Below are positions 1 to 10,015 of a DNA stretch of 64,000 bases, piece by piece (the stretch's first letter is position 1; each line of letters begins with the position of its first letter). The position numbers and the translations under genes were made by a program. The notes beneath the pieces were generated by a model. That model did no database searches, was not told the origin of the DNA, and saw nothing but the letters and a program-made list of their open reading frames with translations. Source of the stretch: Hyposmocoma kahamanoa (Eukaryota; Arthropoda; Insecta; Lepidoptera; Cosmopterigidae); assembly GCF_003589595.1 (NCBI RefSeq), contig NW_020653855.1:4654060-4718059 (forward strand). The letters run 5' to 3'.

Positions 1-336
1 TAGTAAAGCGCCAACAACTGGCCTGTGTACGTCTCCGTATATTCCAAAAATATTCTGTATTTATTGTTATAAAGATAATATCTCTAACAGCAAAACATCT
101 AGTTACAAAACAAACGGAATCAAATTTCATCGCTAATTAACATTGACTTACAAATTAAATATTAAATATGTAATTTTGCAATTTTCGTCCATAAGAAAAC
201 AATTGACGACACCCGTCAATTGTTTCGAATTCGGGCTACCCAATCGGAGCGCAGTTGTCACAGTAATGATATGGCAGAATAGTTTTCAAACAAATTAAAT
301 GACTTTTCGTCTCTATTTCTGGTTATATACTCGATG
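1..336 (-). mobile_element. MITE-C copy 1, cut by window start
   Basis: This is the inverted orientation of the element described at 7477-7987. It ends with the terminal sequence TTCGTCTCTATTTCTGGTTA followed by TATACTCGATG at 336. The other end lies outside the window, so no target duplication can be checked. The body shares the CAATTGACGACACCCGTCAA segment and the A/T-rich middle with the other copies. Confidence 0.8.
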
Positions 337-1072
337 AATAAAATTGACCATGTACCGCATAAATTTTGCCAAATCTTTTTTTTTTCATAAAGGTTTATGG
401 TTGCATGACCTTTAGGCCAATTTAACCAATCAGGAGGCAGTACAGTGTTCGAGTAACGTCATATTTGATATTTTAATTAGCAAAAATACAACGTTCTTTT
501 TTTGAAACTAACGATGTGCTTAAGTTAAGTAGCGAGTACCATAGACAATAGAATGTTGATTCAGAACAAAAAAGAGCGCCTTTGTAATACGGTTTACTAA
601 ATTATAATTGACAGAGTAAAGTTCACGAGGAGAAAAAAATTTAAAAGTACCGTCGCAATTATAATTTAAAAATTATAGTGGCAAAATAACTCATAATAAT
701 ATGGCAACCAGTATTTTATTTGACACTTGTAAAAGGATATGACGATATTGTTTTAGTTCTTCAGCTAATTTATAATCCATTTCTATAATTAATAACTTCA
801 CATTTTGATTGTTGATCAAAATCTCCATTTTGAATCGAAATGGTTAGTAATCCACTAATTACTAATTTTTGGTTGTTTATCGAATCATGATTGTGGATCG
901 TTTTTTTATTTCTTGATAAAAAATTCGATTGTTGATTTTTAGCAAGAACACGTAATGGAGCAAACGAAGAGAAAATAAATGAATTGATCACATTCAGTTT
1001 TCCGTCACTATAGGTATAGAAGATTCTCTAGCCAATCCTGGTAGCTGTAAAGTTACCTAATTGGGTGACGAA
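337..1072. other. AT-rich stretch, nothing recognised
   Basis: No reading frame, tRNA-like box or known repeat is visible here. The short minus-strand open frame at 770-991 has low-complexity Asn/Ser/Phe content and looks like chance. Confidence 0.5.
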
Positions 1073-1300
1073 ATACTTTCATAGATTTTTCATAGATGGC
1101 GCTACAGTTAAAAAGTCGTTGAAAACCAAATACAAAAATCCGACAAAAAGCACAGAGAAAAATTCGTGAGGTTCGCTGATTCATTCCGTGGCTTAGTTGG
1201 TATAGCGTCTGGCATGGTTTGCTAGAAGACGTCGGTTCGAATCCGGCCGGATCGAAGGAATTTTTTCTAAATGTTCGATCTTTGTATTAATAATTAAAAC
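1073..1300 (+). mobile_element. SINE-E copy 1, tRNA-derived SINE
   Basis: A tRNA-like head lies at about 1188-1256. A box A match, TGGCTTAGTTGG, is followed by a box B match, GGTTCGAATCC, about 40 bases on. These are the internal RNA polymerase III promoter elements expected of a tRNA-derived SINE. A leader of about 110 bases begins ACTTTCATAGATTTTTCA and contains AGATGGCGCTAC. The body ends near GTTCGATCTTTGTATTAATA. It is not a functional tRNA gene, because no acceptor stem pairs at the ends. The distal 3' part seen in other copies (ACTAGTGGAGTAATTTCAC) is missing. Confidence 0.7.
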
Positions 1301-2166
1301 AAATGAAGTTCAAATAAAACAATAGTAGCCTCCAAGAAAAATGAATAAAACATGTTATATATCACGATTTTAATATGTAAACCAGACTGAGAAAGCATTT
1401 ATTATTTTCCTTTCATTTAGCTCGCGACCTTAGAAGTATATTTATTTTGTAAAAGATTAACTGTCCTTTGGGAATATTGTGTTGTTTTTTGTTAGAAATT
1501 CTTTAGGATGAAATATAGCCACGAAGTTTGTTTGCTTTTCCTTGTGACGACGTGAACTCCTTACACCGTTATCTCACCTTTTTGTATCGTATAATTTTTT
1601 CTTTTGCTTGTATTTCAATTTTAAATTTGAATTGTTCCGTCTTCCTTCGCTTTCTCATTTTTGCTTCGTACCATGGTCACTCTCTGCTTGACTGCGATAG
1701 CGGACAGAACTACTAAATCAAATTGTTTAATTTTTTATTCTTTTCAAGTTTAATCATAATACAATCAATGTAAATCTTGTATCGACCATTACATACATTA
1801 CACAGTTGTAACAGTCTATCCAATATCTGTAATTCAACATAATACAACCCGATAGAGGGTAAGTGCGTAAATCTAACATCTACCAATTTTAGGTTAAGTT
1901 TGTGTGTGAGTGTTTTTTATTAATGTAGTGTTTTCTACATCTACATTTTATTTGTGACAGTTTTTTCTTTACGTTTCGTTTTTATTTACTTCTTTTAATA
2001 AATTTTGTGGACCGGAAGTTTCCTGTTTTACTGCCGTGATCCTAATCACGGTTGTTAGGGTTACAACCCTTTCATCCTTTTTTTTATCTTTAAACATTCA
2101 TAATCTTGAATACATTACTTGATTATCTCTTGTTGCAAGTTACTACTGCTAATTATTTCATATTTA
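1301..2166. other. AT-rich stretch, nothing recognised
   Basis: I see no gene. A small palindrome, GGTTGT...ACAACC, lies near 2050-2070 beside CCGTGATCCTAATCACGG. It might be the edge of an old element but is not enough to name one. Confidence 0.4.
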
Positions 2167-2262
2167 AACTGCCTCCATAGCCAAACGGTTATCATGCTGG
2201 TCTGCCAGGTCCCGGGTTCGGTTCCCGAGCCGGGAGAAATATTTGTACAGCCTAGGTGTATT
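2167..2262 (+). mobile_element. SINE-A fragment (tRNA-like head only)
   Basis: This is the head of the family described at 40499-40733. Box A is degraded (TAGCCAAACGG) and box B reads GGTTCGGTTCC. The copy breaks off just after GAGAAATATTTGTACAGCCT, so the 3' body and tail are missing. Confidence 0.7.
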
Positions 2263-2459
2263 TCTACGCAAGAGACGACCCACTTAAGCCACGTCCTGCA
2301 GTTTAATTTAAAAAGTAATTATTTATTTCTCGACAGTATGTCACTGGTTACTGAGACGCCATCGCCACCCAAGGAAAGATTTGCCCCATTTTTTTTTTGC
2401 GATTAAATTCATATTACTAAGAATAAAGCAACATCTCTCAACCGGGCTGAGTAAAGAAA

Positions 2460-2613
2460 AACTTTCATAGATTTTTCACAGATGGCGTACGGCAAAAAAG
2501 TAATTCAAAAACCAAAAAACAAAGATTTGCAACAAGCACTTAAAAAGATTCGTTAGGTCTGCTGGTTCGTTCCGAAGCTTAGTTGGGGGAACATCGACCT
2601 GGTATGCTGAAGA
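2460..2613 (+). mobile_element. SINE-E copy 2, 5' part, split by MITE-C
   Basis: It contains the leader (ACTTTCATAGATTTTTCACA) and a degraded box A region (AAGCTTAGTTGG). It is interrupted at the anticodon-loop position by the MITE-C at 2614-3105 and resumes at 3106. Confidence 0.65.
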
Positions 2614-3105
2614 CATCGAGTATTTAACCAGAAATGGAGACGAAATGTTATTTAATTTGTTTGAAAACTATTTTGCCATATCATTACTGTGACAACTGCA
2701 CTCCGATTGGGTAGCTCGAATTCGAAACAATTGACAGGTGTCGTCAATTGTATCACTTAAAATCGACTAGTTAACTTGAACTTTACTATAATGGACGAAA
2801 ATTGCAAAATTACATATTTAATATTTAATTACCCGATGAAATTTGATCCATTTATTTTATAATCAGATGTTTTGCTGTTTTTCTCCACACCACCGAATGA
2901 AACAGCACGTCATTGTTAGAGATATTATCTTTATTACAATAAATATATTTTTGGAATATACGGAGACATACACACAGGTCAGTTGTTGGCGCTGTCTATA
3001 TTTCAGTGCAAACAAGATTTAATATTTATAATTGATTTATCACTGATGAGTTACCAGGAATGTATGAACCTTATTTCGTCTCTATTTCTGGTTATATACT
3101 CGATG
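2614..3105 (+). mobile_element. MITE-C copy 2, inserted in SINE-E
   Basis: It begins CATCGAGTATTTAACCAGAA and ends TTCTGGTTATATACTCGATG, giving complementary ends of about 31 bp. The 8 bases flanking each side (GCTGAAGA and GCAAAAGG) match at 5 of 8 positions, consistent with an old 8-bp target duplication. No open frame of useful length is present, so it is non-autonomous. Confidence 0.8.
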
Positions 3106-3261
3106 GCAAAAGGCGCTGGTTCGAATACAGCCTGATCGAATGAGTTTTTCTCCGTGTTCGATCTTTGTATTAATAATAATTACAACAAACTAGTGGAGTA
3201 ATTTCATAAAAAAATAATTGAATATTATGATAATAAAACATAGTGACAGTCAATAAACGTA
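3106..3261 (+). mobile_element. SINE-E copy 2, 3' part
   Basis: This continues the copy from 2613. It starts at box B (GGTTCGAATACAG) and carries the complete 3' body: GTTCGATCTTTGTATTAATA, then ACTAGTGGAGTAATTTCA and AATAATTGAATAT. Confidence 0.65.
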
Positions 3262-3640
3262 ATAATAGAATAAAATAGAATTATTTATTTCGGACCATGG
3301 TCCATAATAATGTTAGTAATACAGTAAATTTCTCTTACGTGCTATGGTTAGTACAATACAAAATTACTTAATTTTAGTGAAAAGAAGTGAAAGTCTAGAC
3401 CACTACCCTACGCACGTGTAGTTGCACCCATTGTAGTTGGTAGGGGCAGTCCAGCTTATTGGCAACAACGGCTAGGATGCTATTAGTGCTGCCGCGCACA
3501 CGCATCATAAGTGAGGCAGCCTTCTTGCGCATAATGGCATGAAAGCCATCTGTGTGCGCCTCCGTGAACTTGCACTGCATGATGCACTACAGTGTCGCGG
3601 CAGCCCCATCAGCATCCTATAATAGTACTTTTAACTTTTT
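3262..3640 (-). pseudogene. LINE 3' end, RTE-like reverse transcriptase C-terminus
   Basis: On the minus strand, 3580-3395 reads FTEAHTDGFHAIMRKKAASL, then MMRVRGSTNSILAVVANKLD. I associate this ending with lepidopteran RTE-type LINE ORF2 proteins (recalled, not searched). It is followed by A/T-rich sequence with AATAAATAATTC near 3262-3290, as expected for a LINE tail. A shorter match to its proximal part (CAGTGTCGCGG) lies at about 32862-32900. Only the last 60 or so residues remain, so it is a dead 5'-truncated copy. Confidence 0.5.
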
Positions 3641-4010
3641 TTTCTCATGACATCATGTTGTGTAGGCTACACGCCTGTATGGACAGGATAGTTATGGAAC
3701 TGTTTCTGTTTAAGAGTCCATACTACCACAGCTCTAATTCGAATTTTTCCCGCACTGTTCATTTTGCTAGCTATTTCAAAATTTATTTTTTTACAAACGA
3801 AATCAAGGCCATTTGAAAAATGTTTATCGTATAGTATACGCGCTCTATTTAGTTCAGTAAACTACCTGTTGAACACGGCGGTTTTCTTTTAGAATATCGA
3901 GCTTCGTTTGTGTTTTTTTATATCATGAAACTTTGTAAGAATCGTGTTTTCGTATACTAATCAGTGTATATCCTCAATTATACTATATATATTTTTTTCA
4001 AAGTAATTGG
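3641..4010. other. AT-rich stretch, nothing recognised
   Basis: Unassigned sequence between a LINE remnant and SINE-E copies. The open frame at 3592-3816 overlaps the LINE edge on the other strand and shows no family features. Confidence 0.4.
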
Positions 4011-4253
4011 TTCAACAATTATTAATACAAAGGTCGAACACTCAGAAAAAACACTCAGAAAAAAATCCTTCGATCCGGTCGGATTCGAACCGACGTCTTC
4101 TTGCATACCGTGCCAGACGCTATACCAACTAAGCCACGGAACGAACCAACGGACCTCACGAATTTTTTTTCTATGTGCTTGCGTCCTGTCTTTGTACTTG
4201 GTCTTTCAACGACTTTTTAGTCGTAGCGCCATCTATGAGAAATCTATTACAGA
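4011..4253 (-). mobile_element. SINE-E copy 3
   Basis: A nearly full-length reversed copy. The complement of box B (GGATTCGAACCGACG) lies at 4080-4094, and the complement of box A (CCAACTAAGCCACGG) at 4125-4139. The leader CGTAGCGCCATCTATGAGAA is on the right. It is followed at once by a second partial copy in the opposite direction. The open frame across 3964-4332 is a by-product of this repeat. Confidence 0.75.
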
Positions 4254-4255
4254 TT

Positions 4256-4372
4256 TATCATTCGAATCCGACCGGATCGAAGGAATTTTTTCTGAGTGTT
4301 CGATCTTTGTATTAATAATTATAACAAACTAGTGGAGTAATTTCACAAAAAATAATTGAATATCAATTCAAT
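4256..4372 (+). mobile_element. SINE-E copy 4, partial, head-to-head with copy 3
   Basis: It starts inside box B (TTCGAATCCGACCGGATCGA) and runs through the complete 3' body to AATAATTGAATATC. With the preceding reversed copy it forms a long palindrome, with arms at about 4017-4096 and 4258-4322. Confidence 0.75.
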
Positions 4373-4474
4373 AAAAATTTTATTAATTGGTTCAAGACTT
4401 TCACTGTTATGTAGAATCAACCAAAGCCATTTGTGGTTGCATAGACTCTTAAATCAGAAATATCTGTCGTATCA

Positions 4475-4625
4475 TTAGTTGACAAGTCCCATGTGTAATT
4501 TCACCAGCACTCTCATCCTTCTAAAACGAAACGCAGTAATGTTAATATAACTGCTTGGCGGCAACATCACGTAAGACAGCAGTTTTTCACTGGACGAACT
4601 TTTCATAAGAAACTCTACTGCTACA
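4475..4625 (-). mobile_element. Rep-B fragment
   Basis: It matches the 5' half of the family described at 40733-41038: GTTGACAAGTCCCATGTG, then ACTGCTTGGCGGCA, then CTGGACGAAC and TCTACTGCTAC at the outer end. The tail half is missing. Confidence 0.7.
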
Positions 4626-5059
4626 AGGCAGCAGAAGTAGGAAGGTGACAGTACTAGAATACCTTACAATGCCACGGTTACACGCACATGCAAAAACTTC
4701 AAAATTATGCGTCGCAAAATTTGTGTCGAGGAATAAAAGCCACGAATGTCTTGAAATTTATAACGCACGTCACATTGTAATGTACTCAACATCGTGCCAC
4801 TTCTGAAGCTTGACTTCAATATGAAGATGTATAGTTTAGTTATTACCCGTACTAAGTGGATGGGCCATTAGGCGAAGGCCGTAAGGAGACAGCTCAGAGA
4901 TTGTACGTGTTGTCATTCTATTTGTGATAGATTACTTGGGAGGATTCTTGCCTTTCATATGATTGAGTTCGAGTTACACCACTGGTCTGCATTATACATT
5001 AGTACCATAAGTTCCTGGAGCTGGCCACTTGTAAAATAAATTTAAAAAACCAAATACGA
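4626..5059. other. Unassigned sequence
   Basis: Moderate complexity, with no frame or repeat that I can name. Confidence 0.4.
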
Positions 5060-5450
5060 AATTTGAAAACGGAACTCTCTGTTAGAAGGTTACTTTTTAG
5101 TTTACGAGACTGTCATTTGTTTTTTCAATGTGGCGTCGCTATTACAATGAATTTCAGTCGTGAAAATTTTTGGTCCACGATTGTCGATGTGCAATAAGAG
5201 TGTCGACAGAGACTTCAATTAGCATTTGGTGATGAAGCCTCATGTCGTAGCTATGTGTATTCGTGGTTCACTGACTTTAGACGTGGACGTGGTCATATTC
5301 ATGTATGGTCATGGAGATGATCACGTCCACCGGTCGGCTGCGGTTATCGAATTCAATACTGACACCGTACGACAACTGATTGAAACTGACAAAAAAATTA
5401 CTTGTCAGCAAATTCATACAGTATTAGGCATTGAAATGAGCCAGAGGTAA
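5060..5450 (+). pseudogene. mariner transposase N-terminal remnant
   Basis: The coding remnant starts at ATG 5147 (MNFSRENF), the counterpart of MDLTRENF in the mariner at 59271-60162. After a stop it continues LQLAFGDEASCRSYVYSWFT, then shifts frame to DTVRQLIETDKKITCQQIHT and VLGIEMSQ. These are the two helix-turn-helix modules of a mariner transposase, which bind the inverted repeats. The untranslated leader is also similar to that copy. No catalytic Asp motif remains. Frameshifts and stops make it inert. Confidence 0.7.
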
Positions 5451-5492
5451 AAGATATTATTAATAGACGTTAGATTAAGCACTGTAAAAGGT

Positions 5493-5924
5493 ATGGGTGG
5501 ACTGAACCAATATATAAACCCACGCGGCGCGTGCGACCACTCAACGCAACGCAAAGATCGTCTACATACTTTTGATTTACACACCCGCGCCCGCACCCGT
5601 GCTAGCACCCGCGCCCACTGTCACTTAATAAGGTCTAACAGCAGTTACCCACGACGACTTTTAGCAGCGATGCAAACGCGATATAGCAGCAATGCAGTCG
5701 CCAAACGTCTACCTTTACACACGTGCGCGATTGTAAGCAGCGATGTAAACGCGATGCAAGCGCGACTACATCGTTATAAACGCACGATTGCATCGCTACA
5801 CTCGGAATTTATATAGATGTTTGCATCGATGCAATCGCGCGTTAAAGTTGTCGTGTGTAACCAAGGCCGCAAATTCGAACGACCGTGGTGCGTTCAACGG
5901 GGTAAACTCAGAACCGTTGCAAAA
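5493..5924. repeat. CG-rich block with reiterated CGATGCA/TGCATCG motifs
   Basis: It stands out from its AT-rich surroundings by CpG content. Between about 5665 and 5850 the motifs GCGATGCA, GCGATGTAAACGCGATGCAA, GATTGCATCGC and GTTTGCATCGATGCAATCGC recur in both orientations, including a perfect ATTGCATCGATGCAAT-like palindrome core. Clusters like this are typical of the subterminal transposase-binding repeats of hAT-type elements, but no terminal repeats or target duplication could be fixed. The overlapping open frames at 5493-5816, 5788-6150 and 5817-6143 arise from the lack of stops in CG-rich DNA. Confidence 0.45.
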
Positions 5925-6000
5925 TTGTGGCCTGACAGTTGTCACCGCTTTTATGGACGGACGTGTAGCTTACCAGGCACACGACATGTTCGTCTCGCTT
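5925..6000 (+). mobile_element. Rep-B 3' fragment
   Basis: It matches the distal Rep-B segment (GGACGTGTAGCTTACCAGGC, then ACGACATGTTCGTC). It abuts MITE-D copy 1, which seems to have replaced or joined its 3' end. Confidence 0.55.
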
Positions 6001-6007
6001 GGTATAC

Positions 6008-6693
6008 CCACTCACGCGACACATGCAGCCGTGGACGCATGCCGCCACAGAGCGTTGCGCGATTCAAGCGTCTCTGGAAGCATACCACACCTAGAGGTGC
6101 CGGTGATGATTTTATACCGATTTATCGGATATCGAAGTTATAACAGGTAAAAGAACTAATACTAATTGCTATTTCGGTAACTACTCTAGCAAACCATAAA
6201 GTTTTTAATGCCTGGGTCTGTCATTTCAAAAAAATAAACAACTTCAAAAATACGTCACGACAATCGTGTGAGTGTTATTGTTTGGGCTGGTGATTTCGGT
6301 GTTTATTTATTGAAAACATACCGTAAGTAGCGTTTTTTAAGTTTACCCTGAATATAAATGTTTATAAACTATACTTTAAGGAGTAATTTCATGGTAAACG
6401 TTAGAACCACTCAAACGGAATATTATCATATTTATCCAAGTACACCAAAAATTTCATTAGTGCTTTTTAAGTGCAGGATTTGCGGTGAATTACTGCATTT
6501 TATTTGAGATTTTTTTGTTGGTAGTAAGGAGGGTATTTATTTAGCAATGCACAATAATAATTTTTATTTACAAAAACTTGTATTTAAACTGAATGCTTTT
6601 CTAATTTGCGAAACCAGATAGCCGCCATTTTGCGGTAGGTTTATCCTATCCTTTAAGGGCCGTGTAGGTGGGGGTAGCGCATCGCGTGAGCGG
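6008..6693 (+). mobile_element. MITE-D copy 1, longest form
   Basis: The ends are CCACTCACGCGAC on the left and ATCGCGTGAGCGG on the right. Compared with copies at 17969 and 63288 it carries an extra segment of about 44 bp (about 6042-6085) between GCATGCC and GCATACC. No TTAA flanks are visible. The flanks read TTGGTATA and ATACCAA, which are themselves inverted. There is no long open frame. Confidence 0.7.
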
Positions 6694-7171
6694 ATACCAA
6701 AAAATCCTATACATTCAGAAGTGAGAGCAGTATTCGTACAAGTATAAAAACATTCGTTTACAAAATCAATTACAACGCGCAATCGTTTTTTCGCGTGAAA
6801 GGAAGGAAGGAAATTCTCACGGATGTTGCTTACTCCGTTTTTGGTTGATATTTACGAAGCTACTATTCGTCGTACTTAAGGACACGTCTTTCTCACACGA
6901 GCATTTGGAATAAATATTTACGGAGCAATTTTGCTTACACCTTTTTTGCTGTAAAAATAATTCCATGTACGAGATATTCTTCTACTAGATGTGCCTGCGA
7001 TTTCGTACACGGAAACACGTGTCACTTAAGTATCCTACTAATATATAAAAAGGAAATTCTGTCGGACGGTTATTACGTACATTCTTCACTGTAATGCATC
7101 GTGAATCACCTACATTACAACAGTTATTGTGGTAATATACAATTTAGTGAATACCACAATGTGTTAATACA
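6694..7171. other. AT-rich stretch, nothing recognised
   Basis: No frame, tRNA-like box or family match seen. Confidence 0.4.
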
Positions 7172-7295
7172 ATGATATTCAATTATTTTTATGAAAATAC
7201 TCCTCTTCTTTGTTATAATTATTAATACAAAGTTCTAACTCAAACTGGCAATATCGTCTACCTGTGCTACGAAACCACGAGCAGGTCCAACGAAT
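7172..7295 (-). mobile_element. SINE-E copy 5, degraded
   Basis: The reversed 3' body (TGATATTCAATTATTTTTAT, then TTGTTATAATTATTAATACA) is clear. The tRNA-like part is badly decayed (ATATCGTCTACC, then GGTCCAACGAATTTCTC). Confidence 0.55.
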
Positions 7296-7476
7296 TTCTC
7301 TCTATTAATGTATGGAAACGTTAAAGCGTTTTTCCATACTGTATCATGTTTGTACCAATCTGTTCCAATACATTTTATAAAATTGTATCAACATTTTTGG
7401 TCACATGAAGTTATCTTTTGGTAGTATTATTCGAATCCCATTCGGTTTCAGATGATAAAAATTCCTCTGATGACAC

Positions 7477-7987
7477 CATCGAGTATATAACCAGAAATAG
7501 AGACGAAATGTCATTTCATTTGTTTGAAATCTATTCTGCCAAATCATTACAACTGCGCTCCGATTGGTCAGCCCGAATTCGAAACAATTGACGGGTGTCG
7601 TTAATTGTTTCACTTCAATTTTAACTAGTTTAACTTGAGCTTTGTTATAATGGACGAATATTGAAAAATTACATATTTAATATTTAATTACCGATGAAAT
7701 GTGATTCCGTTTGTTTTGCAATTAGAAGTTTTGCTGTTTTTCCCACACCACCGAATGGAACTTCCCTCCATAGTTAGAGATTATTATCTTTATTACAATA
7801 AATACAGAATGTTTGTACGGAGACGTACACACAAGCTAGTTGTTGGCGCTGTACTATTTCAGTTTTCTCATTTGTGATTTGAGCGCAAACAAGAGTTGAT
7901 ATTTAAAGGTGATATAAGGCCCATTTACCTGAGTTGCCAGGGATGAATGACCCTTATTCGTCTCTATTTCTGGTTGTATACTCGATG
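7477..7987 (+). mobile_element. MITE-C copy 3, reference copy (511 bp)
   Basis: This is the best preserved un-nested copy. It starts CATCGAGTATATAACCAGAA and ends TTCTGGTTGTATACTCGATG, giving inverted ends of about 31 bp. The flanking octamers GATGACAC (7469-7476) and GGTGACAC (7988-7995) differ at one base, which supports an 8-bp target duplication. Landmarks are AACAATTGACGGGTGTCG (7583-7600) and GGAGACGTACACACAAGC. No transposase is encoded. An 8-bp duplication with about 31-bp ends would fit either a hAT or a P-type mobiliser. The open frame at 7401-7613 is spurious. Confidence 0.85.
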
Positions 7988-7995
7988 GGTGACAC

Positions 7996-8702
7996 AGTCA
8001 TTTTTGGTTTTGGTTTGGTGGTGTAATTGATCCAACCACTGATGCTCACTGCTGCCTCAGGTATATTTTCAGTTTATATAAGGATAAATTGTGACTTAAG
8101 AGTAAGATTTACAATGAAACAGGGGACTTGCGGAAGTTGTTTCATAATTACAATTTGTTGTTTTATATAGATAACCATTAATTTATAACTAATAATGATT
8201 TTATTGTTAAATATAGAAAATCTATTTTTAAGCTGTAATATAAAGAAGTTTGCACAAAAAGTTGCCTTAAATATAGGTATACATTTACTTAATTTAGGCG
8301 TCGCAATTACACATTAGATGCTAATATTCAAATGTATAATAGCTTTACTGTGAAGAATGTATAATCTAGATTCCCTTGTTAATTCTTATTTTGAATACTA
8401 TAATAGCTTTATTTACATTTGTTTTACTTATATTGTATTAGATTGTTATATTGAAATAAATTTATCTTACCTTATCTTTAATTGGTTCCATAGTTGACAT
8501 TTGTTACAAAACAAGAACTTGAACTTGGTTTTGTATGTAGATTTCTATTGATTAATTTATTGGTGACGTATAATCTGGTCTCGTGCATATACTCGTAGTT
8601 CTTTTTTAGGCATAATATGCCTGTTGCAGACCTTTGTTTTTGGTTTTAACATGAACCCAATAATTTAGGAGAATTGCTAATCGCGTTACAAGCGTACGTA
8701 TT
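7996..8702. other. AT-rich stretch, nothing recognised
   Basis: A/T-rich with one TTATCTTACCTTATCTTTAA run near 8461-8480, possibly an old LINE tail. No coding remnant is visible. Confidence 0.35.
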
Positions 8703-8995
8703 TTAGTAGCAGTAGAGCTCCTTGTGAAAGAGTCCGTCCAGGGTAATACTGCCACATTACCTATTTCTGCCGCCAAACAGTAATGTCAGCATTACTGTGT
8801 TCCAGTTTTTAAGGCTAAGGGTGCTGGTGAAGTTACAGGCACATGGGACTTGTCAACTTATGTCTCAGAGTGACGAACGCAGTGGTAGTGCCCCACAGAT
8901 ATTTGCAATTAAAAGCTCTGAGTGATATTGCAACTGTTATGGGCAGGCGTATAGCTTACCATTACACGCACGACATGTTCGTCCCGTCACCTATT
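8703..8995 (+). mobile_element. Rep-B copy, nearly full length
   Basis: It runs from TAGTAGCAGTAGAGCTCCTT to CGACATGTTCGTCCCGTCAC. The tail ATATCATAAA is missing. The open frame at 8843-9085 is an accident of this repeat. Confidence 0.8.
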
Positions 8996-9064
8996 AGTTT
9001 GTACACCAGATATTTATTTTACATCGACAAATTGCAATTTATCAAAGGTGCTCTAATTTCTAGT

Positions 9065-9365
9065 GATAACAAACAAACCAACTAGATGGCGCTTATTACA
9101 CTGATTATTTAAGGACAATGCCGGCTGTACTTTTATTATGTCAGGATTACCACCATCTATCCATATTAGGATGCATTAATTTATAAATTAGTTAGTGGCA
9201 CACAACGCCATCTATTGATACACATATTTATCACATTTGATCATTACTACAAAGAAAAGAACTGACTTCTTAGATTTCATATTAAAGAGGAAATAATTGA
9301 TATCCACAGACATTTACGTAATTTAAACTATTTCCAGGCTTTTGATCAGCGCCATCTATACATAA
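9065..9365. repeat. Reiterated CGCCATCTA motif in AT-rich DNA
   Basis: Forms of (G)CGCCATCTA or its complement occur at about 9084-9093 (TAGATGGCGC), 9152-9160 (CCATCTATCC), 9206-9215 (CGCCATCTAT) and 9350-9360 (GCGCCATCTAT). The same motif is in the SINE-E leader, so these may be scattered SINE leader remnants. Confidence 0.3.
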
Positions 9366-10015
9366 GACGGAATTTTGACCTACGAGAGCTACGATCTGCA
9401 GATTAATTTTGATTGCCTCTCTCGATCGGAAACTGCATCTTTTCCGAGTCGAGGCGCATAATTGTGATTCACAACTGGCCGATACACAACAGGACGATCT
9501 AATCGGAACAATGCTTGATTTAACTCACAAATTAGAAAGATATAGTAGGAATCTGGTTCGTCTTCTCGCTCAGAAACCCATTTGATTTCGAGACTACACT
9601 TATGGACCAATTCGGATTTGAATGAAAATCAGGAAGCTGTAGTATAGAGATTAGCAGTTTTCTTGTTTTATTGATCCATGGTTTTAATGACATTTTAGCC
9701 GTACCTAACGACATCTGTGAAAAATGTATTAAAATTTTTCATCACTCAGTCAGATACCATTACATTTACAGCTGGGACCATGCGACGTCTTTCGTCGTCA
9801 TTTCACACTTTTGTCACCCTTTTGTATGGTTCCTGGCCACCTACTTTGAAATTTTGAATCGATCTTTAATTCCTTTTTTCCGCCACTCTATACTAAATTT
9901 TCAAAGCGAGGACACGTGTTTCCATATAAAATTCTGACTAGTTATACCATTGAAAATCATGTAATCTAACTGCTTTGAAACTCGAGAGATGGCAATCGGC
10001 TAAGAGTAAAAGTAA
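9366..10015. other. Unassigned sequence
   Basis: Higher complexity than its neighbours. Small open frames at 9389-9610, 9532-9714 and 9671-9937 lie on both strands with no family features. Confidence 0.35.

Noticed and set aside
1188..1256. tRNA gene-like sequence with perfect box A and box B
   Set aside because: No acceptor-stem pairing, and the same sequence recurs as part of SINE-E. It is a SINE head, not a tRNA gene.
2040..2075. Possible LTR end (GGTTGT...TTACAACC)
   Set aside because: No matching second LTR, primer-binding site or retroviral-type coding sequence nearby.
3964..4332. 122-codon open frame
   Set aside because: It reads through the inverted SINE-E pair.
5493..6150. Three overlapping open frames of 107-120 codons
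   Set aside because: They cross several unrelated repeats (CpG motif block, Rep-B, MITE-D) and show no protein family features.
9065..9365. CGCCATCTA as a regulatory motif cluster
   Set aside because: The motif also occurs in the SINE-E leader, so repeat origin is more likely.
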